From the NCBI GenBank assembly GCA_910579805.1, contig CAJTWM010000005.1, positions 1 to 64,000 of the forward strand: a stretch of DNA of 64,000 nucleotides, written 5' to 3'. Within the stretch, counting starts at the first letter, position 1, and the number at the start of each line of letters is the position of its first letter. Source of the stretch: an uncultured Lachnospiraceae bacterium (GTDB taxonomy: Bacteria; Bacillota; Clostridia; Lachnospirales; Lachnospiraceae). The notes beneath the pieces were generated by a model, which searched no databases, had not been told where the DNA came from, and saw only the letters and a program-made list of their open reading frames with translations. Made by a program: the position numbers and the translations under genes. This document shows, in pieces, positions 21,823 through 30,781 of the stretch.

Positions 21823-23610
21823 ATGAGTAAATATCAGTCTGTTTTTTGGGGATACAGGATATACAGAATAAAATTTTTAAAGACCGTGGGCTTTGGGGCG
21901 CTTATAAGTATCGTTGTTTTTTCCGGCGTGATTGCGTTTCTGATGAATACATGGATGAACGACCTGTGGCAGAAGACGCAGGATCTGTTTATGGAAAAGG
22001 AAAAGATATTGGGAGATATCCGCCTGCGGACATTGGATTATACCAATGAAATGTATGAAGATATCAGGCTGATGGAAGATACGGCGGCGCTTTTTGACGC
22101 CCATGATGCTGAGGAATATATGCAGATACGCAGGAACAACAGCCTTAACAGTACTGCGCAGATCGGATATCTTCCGGCAAATATCAAGAAAAAGCTTTTG
22201 GACCGCAAAAATCAGATCATAGGAGTAACGCTGGATTCGGATAGCGGTACGAAAGCCCTTTGGCAGGAATTTGGCAATATCAGGATTGCATATGGGATAG
22301 AGGATTCTAAAAGAGTGATGAAATTACGCGGCGGCGATATGATGGTGGCGTCCTGTCCGGTCCGTAATCCCGATCATATGGAACAGACTTTGGGCAGAAT
22401 GCATTTTTGGGTAAGCAGCTACGATATTTACGGAGGGCATTCGATTCCTGCGGAGTGGATGCTTTTGGATGAAGAGGGAAATATCCTGCTGGACAACGGC
22501 TTGACAAAACGGTATGGCCGATGGGACATGAAACTCACCAAAAAAGACAGACCGGCAGGCTGGACTTTTACAGATAACAGAATGCCGGTATTTTTTATCA
22601 GGCACGTTTCAGAGGAAAACGGATATTCTTTTTTGGTGATGAAGGATATTTGGACGGCTCTATCAGACAATCGTTATGTAGTTGTTGTAATCATCGCAGC
22701 TTTTGTGCTGGTGACTTTGGGCGTTTTAGCCTGTTATTATGCGGGCATCCGGTCAGACGCCGCATTTTTGGCCATGATCATGGAGATGCTCTCGGCTATG
22801 GAGCACGGTAATTTTAATCGGATGCAGGAATTGATATTGCCTGCAAGACATAGGGAAAATGAATACAATATCATTGCAAAAGCGTTGAAAGACGTTGGGA
22901 TGAAACTGAAAGGGCATATTGAAACAGAGTATATTCTGAAGTTAAAAGAGCAGGAAGTTCAGATGCGTGCCTTGCAGCATCAGATCAATCCTCATTTTTT
23001 GTACAATTCATTAGAGATGCTCCAGTCAAAAGCACTGGTTCATGGAGACAGGGACATGGCGGACGCGATCTCCATGCTGGGGTCGCTGTATCGGATAAGA
23101 GTTCGAAAGTCAGATTCCATTACTTTAAGAGAAGAATTTAATTCTTTGGAAATGTACCTTAAGATCATGGCTCTTCGGTTTGGCGATTGCTTCGTATACC
23201 GGATAGAGATGGAGGACAAAATCGGCGGGATCCCTACGGTCAATTTTTGGATGCAGCCGTTAGCGGAAAACTTTTTTGCACATGGATTCCATCAGGAAAA
23301 TGAATATAATCTGCTGATTGTGAGCGGTTATGCAAGGGATGACGGCGCCGAGATCCTGATCAGCGATAACGGAAACGGCGCGGAGGCGTCGAGACTTCAG
23401 GATATCCGTCGCAGCATGACGGAAGGGAATGATGAGGTAGAAGGCGATATCGGGCTGCGAAACGTATATATGCGGCTGAATTATTTCTATGGCAGCGGAT
23501 TTAAGATGGATGTGGATAACAATGCGGAAGGCGGATTCCGTGTTTCCATTTTTCTTCCCAGAAAGGACGGAAGTATCGGCTCCGGAAAGGATGAGAGATG
23601 TACACACTGA
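21823..23610 (+). CDS. YesM-type sensor histidine kinase
   Basis: A 595-residue membrane kinase that controls sugar-locus expression through the AraC-type regulator encoded next. TM1 is near residues 20-40 (GALISIVVFSGVIAFLMN), with a large extracytoplasmic sensor of about 240 residues, and TM2 is VVVVIIAAFVLVTLGVLACY. A HAMP-like stretch follows. The His_kinase (5TM-LYT type) motif is ALQHQINPHFLYNSLEMLQS with the phospho-His, and the ATP lid has ISDNGNGA and GLRNVYMRLNYFYG. ATG 21823 follows the class 1 GATGGGAG; the ATG at 21811 lies inside that site. The 3' end overlaps the regulator gene by 13 bp. Confidence 0.92.
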   Translation: MSKYQSVFWGYRIYRIKFLKTVGFGALISIVVFSGVIAFLMNTWMNDLWQKTQDLFMEKEKILGDIRLRTLDYTNEMYEDIRLMEDTAALFDAHDAEEYMQIRRNNSLNSTAQIGYLPANIKKKLLDRKNQIIGVTLDSDSGTKALWQEFGNIRIAYGIEDSKRVMKLRGGDMMVASCPVRNPDHMEQTLGRMHFWVSSYDIYGGHSIPAEWMLLDEEGNILLDNGLTKRYGRWDMKLTKKDRPAGWTFTDNRMPVFFIRHVSEENGYSFLVMKDIWTALSDNRYVVVVIIAAFVLVTLGVLACYYAGIRSDAAFLAMIMEMLSAMEHGNFNRMQELILPARHRENEYNIIAKALKDVGMKLKGHIETEYILKLKEQEVQMRALQHQINPHFLYNSLEMLQSKALVHGDRDMADAISMLGSLYRIRVRKSDSITLREEFNSLEMYLKIMALRFGDCFVYRIEMEDKIGGIPTVNFWMQPLAENFFAHGFHQENEYNLLIVSGYARDDGAEILISDNGNGAEASRLQDIRRSMTEGNDEVEGDIGLRNVYMRLNYFYGSGFKMDVDNNAEGGFRVSIFLPRKDGSIGSGKDERCTH

Positions 23611-24383
23611 TGATTGTGGATGATGAATCGGCTATTTTGGAAGGAATCAGCAGATTTTTAGATTGGAAGGCGTTAGGATTTGACCAGATTTGGACGGCGA
23701 AGAGCAGTTTTGAGGTGGTTTCCCATGTGGTAGATTGGAAACCGGATATTTGCCTGATGGATGTGTGCATTGGCAATGAATATGGATATGAGCTGATCAA
23801 CCGGCTTAGCGAGATGGGAGTGAGGTCAAACTATATCATGATGAGCGGTTATGATGAGTTTACTTATGCCTGCGAGGCGCTTCGCTGCGGCGCCCTCGAT
23901 TATCTGTTAAAGCCCATCGACGGAGGAAAGTTACTGCGGAGAGTTAAGCAGATCATTGTGGAGAAGCTGCACGGAACGCTCCCGGAGGAGATTAATGAGG
24001 AGCCCGACCCGATTTTGAAACGTCCTTATCAGGAGCTATCCCCGCTCATCCGTAAGATTGTCATGATCGTGGGAATGGAATACGGCCAGCATATTTCTTT
24101 AAAGAGTATTGCAGACCGTTTCCGGATGAATCCTACCTATCTCGGGCAGATATTTATCAAGGAAACGAATATGAAATTCTCGGAATATCTGATGGCGTAC
24201 CGCATGTATGTGGCACGCAGCCGGATTATGGATACGGGCGACAAAATATCGGAAATAGCGAATGAGGCAGGCTATACGAACATGAATTATTTTTATCAGC
24301 ATTTTCATAACTTTTATGGTGTTTCTCCGTTGAAGATGCGTATGGGCGAAACGGAGGAAAACGCGGAACGGGAAGAAAAATAA
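23598..24383 (+). CDS. YesN-type response regulator (receiver plus AraC HTH)
   Basis: A 261-residue regulator. The receiver begins YTLMIVDDESAILEGISRFL, with phospho-Asp in ICLMDVCIGNEYG and Lys in YLLKPIDGGKLL. The C-terminal AraC domain has ISLKSIADRFRMNPTYLGQI for the first helix-turn-helix and KISEIANEAGYTNMNYFYQH for the second. At 261 residues it is shorter than typical YesN proteins because there is little linker. It overlaps the kinase by 13 bp and lies 18 bp before GH130, so it is in one operon with them. Likely target: the transporter promoter at 17884 and its own operon. Confidence 0.92.
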   Translation: MYTLMIVDDESAILEGISRFLDWKALGFDQIWTAKSSFEVVSHVVDWKPDICLMDVCIGNEYGYELINRLSEMGVRSNYIMMSGYDEFTYACEALRCGALDYLLKPIDGGKLLRRVKQIIVEKLHGTLPEEINEEPDPILKRPYQELSPLIRKIVMIVGMEYGQHISLKSIADRFRMNPTYLGQIFIKETNMKFSEYLMAYRMYVARSRIMDTGDKISEIANEAGYTNMNYFYQHFHNFYGVSPLKMRMGETEENAEREEK

Positions 24384-24401
24384 GCGGAAAGAGGTATTGC
24401 T

Positions 24402-25382
24402 ATGGCAAAAATAATAGGAAAGGATCTGCCCAATATACCGTGGCAGGAACCGATGGGAGAAACAGGAATGCCGGTATGGCGCTATGATGCAAACCCGATC
24501 ATAGGGAGGTTTGCGGCAAAGAATGCAAACAGTATTTTTAACAGTGCGGTGGTTCCTTTTGAAGACGGGTTTGCAGGGGTATTCCGATGCGACAGTAGAT
24601 CGATCAGCATGGATATTTTTACAGGATTCAGTAAGGACGGCGTCCATTGGGACATTTCGGATGAACCGATCGCATTTCAGGGAGCGCATCCGGAGATTGC
24701 AAAAAGGGATTTCCGGTATGACCCAAGAGTCTGTTTCATAGAAGACAGATATTATCTGACATGGTGTAACGGATACCATGAACTGCCTACGATAGGGGTA
24801 GGATATACTTTTGATTTTAAAACCTTTTATCAGCTGGAGAACGCTTTTCTTCCGTTTAACCGCAATGGAGTTCTGTTTCCGAGGAAAATCGGAGGGAAGT
24901 ATTATATGCTGAGCCGCCCCAGCGATAACGGGCATACTCCTTTCGGCGATATTTTCGTGAGCGAGAGTCCGGATCTGAAATATTGGGGATGCCACAGGTA
25001 TGTAATGGGAACGGTCAAAGGCGATTGGTCAGCGTGGCAGTGTACGAAGATCGGAGCCGGATGCGTGCCTATTGAGACAGACAAAGGATGGATTCTGATC
25101 TACCACGGTGTGATCAACACCTGCAACGGGTTTGTCTATCGGGCGGGCTGCGCCCTGCTTGATCCGGAAGAGCCATGGAAAGTTCTCAAACGCACAAGGA
25201 ACTATATTTTAGCTCCCCATGAATTGTATGAATGCGTAGGGGACGTGCCTAATGTGGTATTTCCGTGCGCGGCCCTGACGGATGCGGCATCGGGACGGAT
25301 CGCTATTTACTACGGATGCGCAGATACCGTTACCGGGCTGGCGTTTACCACGGCGGACCGTCTGATAGATTATATGGAGTGA
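24402..25382 (+). CDS. GH130 beta-mannoside phosphorylase
   Basis: A 326-residue cytoplasmic five-bladed propeller enzyme. GH130 members phosphorolyse beta-mannosides to mannose 1-phosphate. Signatures are YDANPIIGRFAAKNANSIFN, AGVFRCDSRS, FRYDPRVCFIEDRYYLTWCNGY with the catalytic Asp in YDPR, GKYYMLSRPSDNGHTPFGDI, KIGAGCVPIETDKGWILIYHG and YECVGDVPNVVFPCA. The sequence looks like the subgroup acting on Man-beta-1,4-GlcNAc rather than Man-Glc, but that call is tentative. In this locus it would act after GH38 removes alpha-mannose, on the core disaccharide of N-glycans. AAAGAGG precedes ATG 24402. Confidence 0.88.
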   Translation: MAKIIGKDLPNIPWQEPMGETGMPVWRYDANPIIGRFAAKNANSIFNSAVVPFEDGFAGVFRCDSRSISMDIFTGFSKDGVHWDISDEPIAFQGAHPEIAKRDFRYDPRVCFIEDRYYLTWCNGYHELPTIGVGYTFDFKTFYQLENAFLPFNRNGVLFPRKIGGKYYMLSRPSDNGHTPFGDIFVSESPDLKYWGCHRYVMGTVKGDWSAWQCTKIGAGCVPIETDKGWILIYHGVINTCNGFVYRAGCALLDPEEPWKVLKRTRNYILAPHELYECVGDVPNVVFPCAALTDAASGRIAIYYGCADTVTGLAFTTADRLIDYME

Positions 25383-25502
25383 TTCACAAAGGCAGCATAG
25401 CTGCCTTAGAAGTACTAAGTCTCACACAGGGGGATGCCCAAAGTACGGGCATTCTCCGCACCGATTTGGAATTTTGCAAAGCGAAATTATGGAGGTTGTA
25501 TG
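25383..25502 (+). repeat. Class 2 three-hairpin leader element (copy 2)
   Basis: Match to 4618-4737, beginning with TTCACAAAGGCAGCATAGCT right behind the GH130 stop codon and ending in ATGGAGGTTGTATG at the GH20 start. Stems: GGCAG/CTGCC, GGATGCCC/GGGCATTC, and AATTTTGC/GCGAAATT. It sits inside an operon, so it is part of the transcript. Confidence 0.75.
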
Positions 25503-27350
25503 AAATTATTGCCCAAACCCAAAAAAACGGAACAGACTTCAGGGTTTTATGAACTGGGGTGGAAGAGCGTCATTATCATAGACCGGAATCTGGGTGAAAA
25601 CGCAACGGTTTATGCCGCTGTTCTGCAGGACGGCCTGAGGGAGAGCACGGGAATAAAATGTGCCGTGATCAAAGGAACAAACAGAAAAGGAAATATCTAT
25701 TTAACGACAGATACACGTCTTCGCGAGCAGGAATACCGTCTGTCCGTAACGGCGGAAGGAATCGGCATTACAGGCGGCGACGGGGCGGCAGTACTCTATG
25801 GGGTGCAGACCTTGTGTCAGATCACAAAAGAGTACGGCGCTATCATTCCCTGTGTGGAGATAGAAGATGCGCCGGATATGATGAACCGTGGTTATTTCTT
25901 TGATGAGACGAGGGGAAGAGTGCTGACTCTTCCGGCGCTGAAAAGAATAGTTGACCGGCTGAGCAGGTATAAGATCAATCAGTTCCAGCTTTATGTCGAA
26001 CATACTTATCTGTTCCGCGGCCTAAGTGAAATGTGGAGGGATGAGACGCCGCTGACGGCGGAAGATATTTTGGAACTGGATGCATACTGTCGTCAGCGTC
26101 ATGTGGAACTGGTTCCCGCTATGGCAAGCTTCGGACATTTGTATATGCTGCTTTCCACCAAAAGCTACGGCGATCTGTGTGAGCGCAGCAATTCGTGGAC
26201 GGCGCCGTTCTCTTTTCGCGACAGAATGCACAGGCATACGCTGAATACTACCGACGGGCGCGGGCTGGCGCTGATCAGGGAAATGATCGAGGAATATAGC
26301 GCGCTGTTTTCTTCCTGCAAGTTTAATATCTGTGCGGATGAAACTTTTGACCTTGGATGTGAAAAATCAAAGGAGACGGCAAAACAGGAAGGAACTTCAC
26401 AAATGTATATAAGCTTTGTTAAGGAACTGTGTACCATTTTGACGGAGCTTGGAAAACAGCCCATGTTTTTTGGAGACATCATATGCAGAAATCCCGAGTA
26501 TGTCCGGAAGCTGCCGGATAATACGTTATGTCTGACATGGGGGTACGATCCGCGGCAGGGAGAAGACGAATGCCGCGCCATGGCGCAGGCGGGCGCCAGA
26601 CAATATTTGTGCCCGGGTGTATGCGGATGGAACAAATGGATCAATAATCTGGAAGATTCTTATCAAAATATTACAAGAATGTGCGGGTATGCCCGGAAAT
26701 ATCAGGCAGAAGGGGTTCTGAATACGGACTGGGGAGATTTCGGGCATGTCAATTATCCTGAATTTTCAGTACCGGGGATGATATACGGCGCTTCTTTTTC
26801 CTGGAATCATGAAGAGATGGGATTTGACGATATGAACCGGCATATATCCTTTTTGGAATATGGGGATTATTCGGAAAGTCTGGTCGGGTTAATGGCCCAG
26901 ATGGGAGAGAATTCCCTGTTTGACTGGTGGGCGGCGAACACATATTTTGAAAAGAAGGTACTGGGACACGAGCCGGACGGCGGGCGTATTTTGCCGGAAA
27001 CGGTGGAAAAGCCGGATGTGGTTGACAGGGCGGAACAGAAGCTGTGCGGTATTTTGCAGGAGATCAAAAAGACGGTAGTGCATATGGATGCGGATGCAAG
27101 GCCGCTGGCAGCAGATCTTGATCTGGCAGCCGAGGCGATCCGTGTGTGGAATACCGTCGGCGTTTTTATGTACGAGAAAGAAAACGGATATATAGCGCAG
27201 CAGGAAGACGCATTCCGGCTGGCTGACAGGCTGGAACAATGGTTTATGGCTTATAAGGAACAGTGGCGCAGCCTGAACCGGGAAGGGGATCTGCATCGTA
27301 TTGCGAAGATCGTATTTTGGTATGCGGATTGTATCCGGAACAAAGTGTGA
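25500..27350 (+). CDS. GH20-family beta-N-acetylhexosaminidase
   Basis: A 616-residue glycosidase without signal peptide, so it acts in the cytoplasm on imported oligosaccharides, releasing terminal beta-linked HexNAc. The N-terminal GH20b-like domain (about 1-110) contains GITGGDGAAVLYGVQTLCQI. The catalytic barrel starts with MMNRGYFFDETRGRVLTLPA and YKINQFQLYVEHTYLFRG. The Asp-Glu catalytic pair is in FNICADETFDLGCEKSKE (about residue 275). A conserved-looking LNTDWGDFGHVNYPE lies further on. ATG 25500 is set by GGAGG of the class 2 repeat; 22 codons of open frame upstream belong to the repeat. Confidence 0.88.
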   Translation: MKLLPKPKKTEQTSGFYELGWKSVIIIDRNLGENATVYAAVLQDGLRESTGIKCAVIKGTNRKGNIYLTTDTRLREQEYRLSVTAEGIGITGGDGAAVLYGVQTLCQITKEYGAIIPCVEIEDAPDMMNRGYFFDETRGRVLTLPALKRIVDRLSRYKINQFQLYVEHTYLFRGLSEMWRDETPLTAEDILELDAYCRQRHVELVPAMASFGHLYMLLSTKSYGDLCERSNSWTAPFSFRDRMHRHTLNTTDGRGLALIREMIEEYSALFSSCKFNICADETFDLGCEKSKETAKQEGTSQMYISFVKELCTILTELGKQPMFFGDIICRNPEYVRKLPDNTLCLTWGYDPRQGEDECRAMAQAGARQYLCPGVCGWNKWINNLEDSYQNITRMCGYARKYQAEGVLNTDWGDFGHVNYPEFSVPGMIYGASFSWNHEEMGFDDMNRHISFLEYGDYSESLVGLMAQMGENSLFDWWAANTYFEKKVLGHEPDGGRILPETVEKPDVVDRAEQKLCGILQEIKKTVVHMDADARPLAADLDLAAEAIRVWNTVGVFMYEKENGYIAQQEDAFRLADRLEQWFMAYKEQWRSLNREGDLHRIAKIVFWYADCIRNKV

Positions 27351-27404
27351 AGAGAATTTCTAAGCCTGATTGGATAGAGAATCAAACGTAAAAAGGAGAG
27401 GAAT

Positions 27405-30400
27405 ATGCGGTTTTTAGACAAGAGAATCGGCGTAATATGCGAAGAGCTGAAAAAGCTCAAAGTAAAGCAGAGATTTCCCATTGAGGAATGGAAATATAAA
27501 GAAGGAAATTATATACATCCTGAAGATGCGCAGGCAGACCGGGAGCAGTGGCAGACGTTTGACTGCAGGAAGATGCACTGGTACGGAAAGGATCGTCATT
27601 ACTGGTTTAAGACAGTATGGCAGACACCGGAGGAACTGGATCAAAAGCCGATGTGGTTTCATGTATCTACCCAGATCGACGAATGGGATGACGCCAAAAA
27701 TCCCCAGTTTCTTTTGTTCGTGAATGGGGAGGCGGTGCAGGGGATCGATATGAACCATAGAGAAGTCTTTCTGTGCCCGGCGGCAAAAGCGGGAGAAGAA
27801 GTGACTATTGAACTGCAGGCATATACGGGAATACTGCATACGGAATTTAATCTTTTGGCGCAGATGCAGGAGATCGATAAGGAGATTGAAAAGCTGTATT
27901 ATGATCTTTGGGTGCCTCTTGCCGCATTTCCCAGAATGGAGGAAGATGACAAGAACCGCAAAGACATAGAGGAAACCCTGAATACGGCCATAAATTTTCT
28001 GGATCTGCGCACACCCTATTCGGAAGAGTTTTATCGGACATTAAGGCAGGCGTCGGATTATCTTGACCGGAAATTATATTCGGACATGGCCGGATATAAA
28101 GACGTTATGGCGACCTGCATCGGACATACACATATTGACGTAGCCTGGTGGTGGACGGTGGAACAGACAAGGGAAAAGGTGGGACGGAGCTTTGCCACAG
28201 TCTTGAAACTGATGGAGGAATATCCGGATTATAAGTTTATGTCCAGCCAGCCGCAGCTTTATGCTTTTTTAAAGGAGCGTTATCCGGAGCTGTATGCAAA
28301 GGTCAAAGAACGCATCCGGGAAAAACGGTGGGAGCCGGAAGGCGGTATGTGGGTTGAGGCAGACTGCAACCTGACTTCAGGGGAATCCCTTGTGCGCCAG
28401 TTTCTATACGGCAAACGGTTTTTCAAGGAAGAATTCGGCGTGGATAACAGGATCCTGTGGCTTCCGGACGTATTCGGATATTCAGGCGCGCTTCCGCAAA
28501 TTATGAAAAAATGCGGTATTGATTATTTTATGACTACCAAGCTTGCATGGAACCAGATTAACAAAGTGCCTTATGATACCATGATCTGGAGAGGAATCGA
28601 CGGATCGGAAGTACTGACGCATCTGATTACAACGTTGGGGGTAGGACAGCCTGTAAGCAACTATTTTACCACATATAACGGTATGCTTCATCCGGACGCC
28701 ATAATGGGAGGCTGGCAGCGTTACCAGAACAAGAACATCAACAATGATATTTTGATTTCTTACGGATACGGGGACGGTGGGGGCGGCCCTACCAGAGAAA
28801 TGCTGGAGACTTCCGTCCGCATGGAAAAGGGAGTCAAAGGGATACCTGCTGTACGGCAGGCGTTTGCACGGACGTACTTTGACGAATTACAGGAACGTGT
28901 GAGGGAGAATAAGAGACTTCCGGTCTGGGAGGGAGAGCTTTATTTTGAATATCATAGAGGTACGCTGACTTCCATGGCGCGAAATAAGCGTGCTAACCGG
29001 AAAGCGGAATTCAGCCTTATGGATCTGGAACTTTTATCCGTTATGGCGGCGGAACAGATTCCGTATCCGGAGAAGGAATTGGAAACGATGTGGAAAACCG
29101 TACTGCTGAATCAGTTCCATGATATTCTTCCCGGTTCGGCCATTCATGAAGTATATGAGGTGACAAAGGAAGAATATGAAAGGCTGGCGGTACGGACCGG
29201 AGCGATGACGGCGGAGCGTCAAAGGGCGGTAGCCGGCGTCGGCGAGGCGGTGACGGTCTTTAATACGGTGGGAAGAAGGAGAGACGACATCGTTAATCTC
29301 GGCGATTTTGGGGCAGATGGGATCAGGGATGATACCGGAGCGCTCTATCCGGTCCAAAAGACGGAAGACGGAAATATTGCGTTTGTGACCGGGATTCCTT
29401 CCAAAGGATATAAATCATTTACCACGGCGAAGGTTTCCGAAATGTCCACGCCCTTTATCCTGTCGGGAAATTATGAACTGGAGACGCCATTCTATCGGGT
29501 GAAGCTGGATGAGCATGGGATGTTTACGAGCCTTTATGATAAAGAAAATGACAGGGAAGTGATTCAGGCGGGGAAACGCGGCAACCTGCTGCGCATGTAC
29601 GAGGATAAACCGATTTACTACGATAACTGGGATATTGATATTTATTATACGGAAAAAAGCTGGGATATCGAAGACACGACGCGCTTGGAGTGGACGGAGA
29701 CAGGGCCTGTGCGGGCGGCTCTCGAGATCACGAGAAAGGAATCGAATTCTACGATACGGCAGAAAATTTTGTTTTATGCCCACAGCCGCAGGATTGAATT
29801 TGTGACCCATGTGGACTGGAAAGAGCACCAGACATTGTTAAAGGTCCATTTCCCGGTGGCTGTGCATACGGACGAGGCGGCGTTTGACGTGCAGTTCGGA
29901 AATCTGACGAGAAAGACCCATCAGAATACAAGCTGGGACGAGGCACGTTTTGAAAGCTGCGGACAGAAATGGATCGATCTGTCCGAGGGACATTATGGCG
30001 TTTCCTTGTTGAATGACTGCAAGTACGGACATTCCGTGAAAGATTCCGATATAGGGTTAACGCTGGTGAAGTCGGGAATAGAACCGAATCCGGTGGCAGA
30101 TCAGGAAGAACATGTATTTACTTACGCGCTTTACCCTCATGCGGAAGGCTGGCGGCCGGCAGGTACGGTGGCGGAAGCATATATGCTGAACCAGCCTTTG
30201 GCGGTGCAGACAAAAACGGCGGTCAGGAAAGAATATTCTTTTGCTTCGGCGGATCGTGATAATGTAGTCATTGAGACGATCAAACGGGCGGAAGACCAAA
30301 GCGGGACGGTTATCCGGATGTACGAGTCCGAGAATGCTTTTACAAAGGCTAAACTGACTGTCAATGCGGATTTCCATAAAGCGTATATTTGCAATCTGCT

Positions 30401-30491
30401 GGAAGAAACAGAGTATGAGGCGGCCGTAAACGGAAATGTGGTCGACGTAGTTTTAAAGCCCTACGAGGCGGTGACGGTTATGATCCGATAA
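27405..30491 (+). CDS. GH38 alpha-mannosidase
   Basis: A 1,028-residue cytoplasmic enzyme removing alpha-linked mannose from oligosaccharides. The N-terminal domain (about 1-225) is the jelly-roll seen in bacterial GH38. The zinc site is in CIGHTHIDVAWWWTVEQTRE (about 237-256), the nucleophile Asp in ILWLPDVFGYSGALPQI (about 350-366), and a further His in NQFHDILPGSAIHEVYE. A mid-domain and beta-rich C-terminal domains complete a normal-length protein. AAAGGAGAGG precedes ATG 27405. It is the last gene of the YesM-YesN-GH130-GH20-GH38 series and is followed by a terminator. Confidence 0.93.
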   Translation: MRFLDKRIGVICEELKKLKVKQRFPIEEWKYKEGNYIHPEDAQADREQWQTFDCRKMHWYGKDRHYWFKTVWQTPEELDQKPMWFHVSTQIDEWDDAKNPQFLLFVNGEAVQGIDMNHREVFLCPAAKAGEEVTIELQAYTGILHTEFNLLAQMQEIDKEIEKLYYDLWVPLAAFPRMEEDDKNRKDIEETLNTAINFLDLRTPYSEEFYRTLRQASDYLDRKLYSDMAGYKDVMATCIGHTHIDVAWWWTVEQTREKVGRSFATVLKLMEEYPDYKFMSSQPQLYAFLKERYPELYAKVKERIREKRWEPEGGMWVEADCNLTSGESLVRQFLYGKRFFKEEFGVDNRILWLPDVFGYSGALPQIMKKCGIDYFMTTKLAWNQINKVPYDTMIWRGIDGSEVLTHLITTLGVGQPVSNYFTTYNGMLHPDAIMGGWQRYQNKNINNDILISYGYGDGGGGPTREMLETSVRMEKGVKGIPAVRQAFARTYFDELQERVRENKRLPVWEGELYFEYHRGTLTSMARNKRANRKAEFSLMDLELLSVMAAEQIPYPEKELETMWKTVLLNQFHDILPGSAIHEVYEVTKEEYERLAVRTGAMTAERQRAVAGVGEAVTVFNTVGRRRDDIVNLGDFGADGIRDDTGALYPVQKTEDGNIAFVTGIPSKGYKSFTTAKVSEMSTPFILSGNYELETPFYRVKLDEHGMFTSLYDKENDREVIQAGKRGNLLRMYEDKPIYYDNWDIDIYYTEKSWDIEDTTRLEWTETGPVRAALEITRKESNSTIRQKILFYAHSRRIEFVTHVDWKEHQTLLKVHFPVAVHTDEAAFDVQFGNLTRKTHQNTSWDEARFESCGQKWIDLSEGHYGVSLLNDCKYGHSVKDSDIGLTLVKSGIEPNPVADQEEHVFTYALYPHAEGWRPAGTVAEAYMLNQPLAVQTKTAVRKEYSFASADRDNVVIETIKRAEDQSGTVIRMYESENAFTKAKLTVNADFHKAYICNLLEETEYEAAVNGNVVDVVLKPYEAVTVMIR

Positions 30492-30536
30492 GGGTAGGGA
30501 ACGGTAATGAAGAAACAGAATAAAATGCGGTAATGG

Positions 30537-30582
30537 AAACGCGCTTCAATTTATGTAGGGAACATGGTTGAGGCGCGTTTTT
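30537..30582 (+). terminator. Terminator of the glycosidase operon
   Basis: AAACGCGCTTCAA (30537-30549) pairs with TTGAGGCGCGTTT (30568-30580), followed by TT. Loop of 18 bases. Confidence 0.8.
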
Positions 30583-30615
30583 CAATTTAAAATACTTTAT
30601 AGGATACGGAAACGG

Positions 30616-30624
30616 TGATATAAT
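30616..30624 (+). promoter_or_regulatory. Extended -10 promoter of the rluA-type gene
   Basis: TGATATAAT at 30616-30624, with no clear -35. It is the only promoter-like sequence in the 200-bp gap behind the glycosidase terminator. Confidence 0.45.
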
Positions 30625-30695
30625 TTATTGCAATAAAACGAAATAAGCTTTGGTCATGTGCCGGAAACTTTGCATGATAAAGTATTATGAGAGAA

Positions 30696-30781
30696 ACGCG
30701 CGGATGGGAGCAGGGTTGAAAAATCACACCGATGCGCTGATTTTTCAACTACGGGTTTGTAGATTCGGTATGGAGGTAAAA
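30696..30781 (+). repeat. Mixed class 1/2 leader element (copy j)
   Basis: CGCGCGGATGGGAGCAGG, then a hairpin GTTGAAAAATCA paired with TGATTTTTCAAC (30715-30748), then TTCGGTATGGAGGTAAAAATG. The order, ribosome-site-like block then Gxx hairpin then a second ribosome site and ATG, parallels copies a and b. It provides the start of the pseudouridine synthase gene. Confidence 0.55.

Noticed and set aside
24099..24995. 298-codon minus-strand frame opposite yesN-like and GH130 genes
   Set aside because: It overlaps two genes with clear family motifs and has no recognisable protein features.
30650..30781. Upstream extension of the pseudouridine synthase
   Set aside because: The 44 codons run through a hairpin repeat; the proper ribosome site and conserved start are at 30782.
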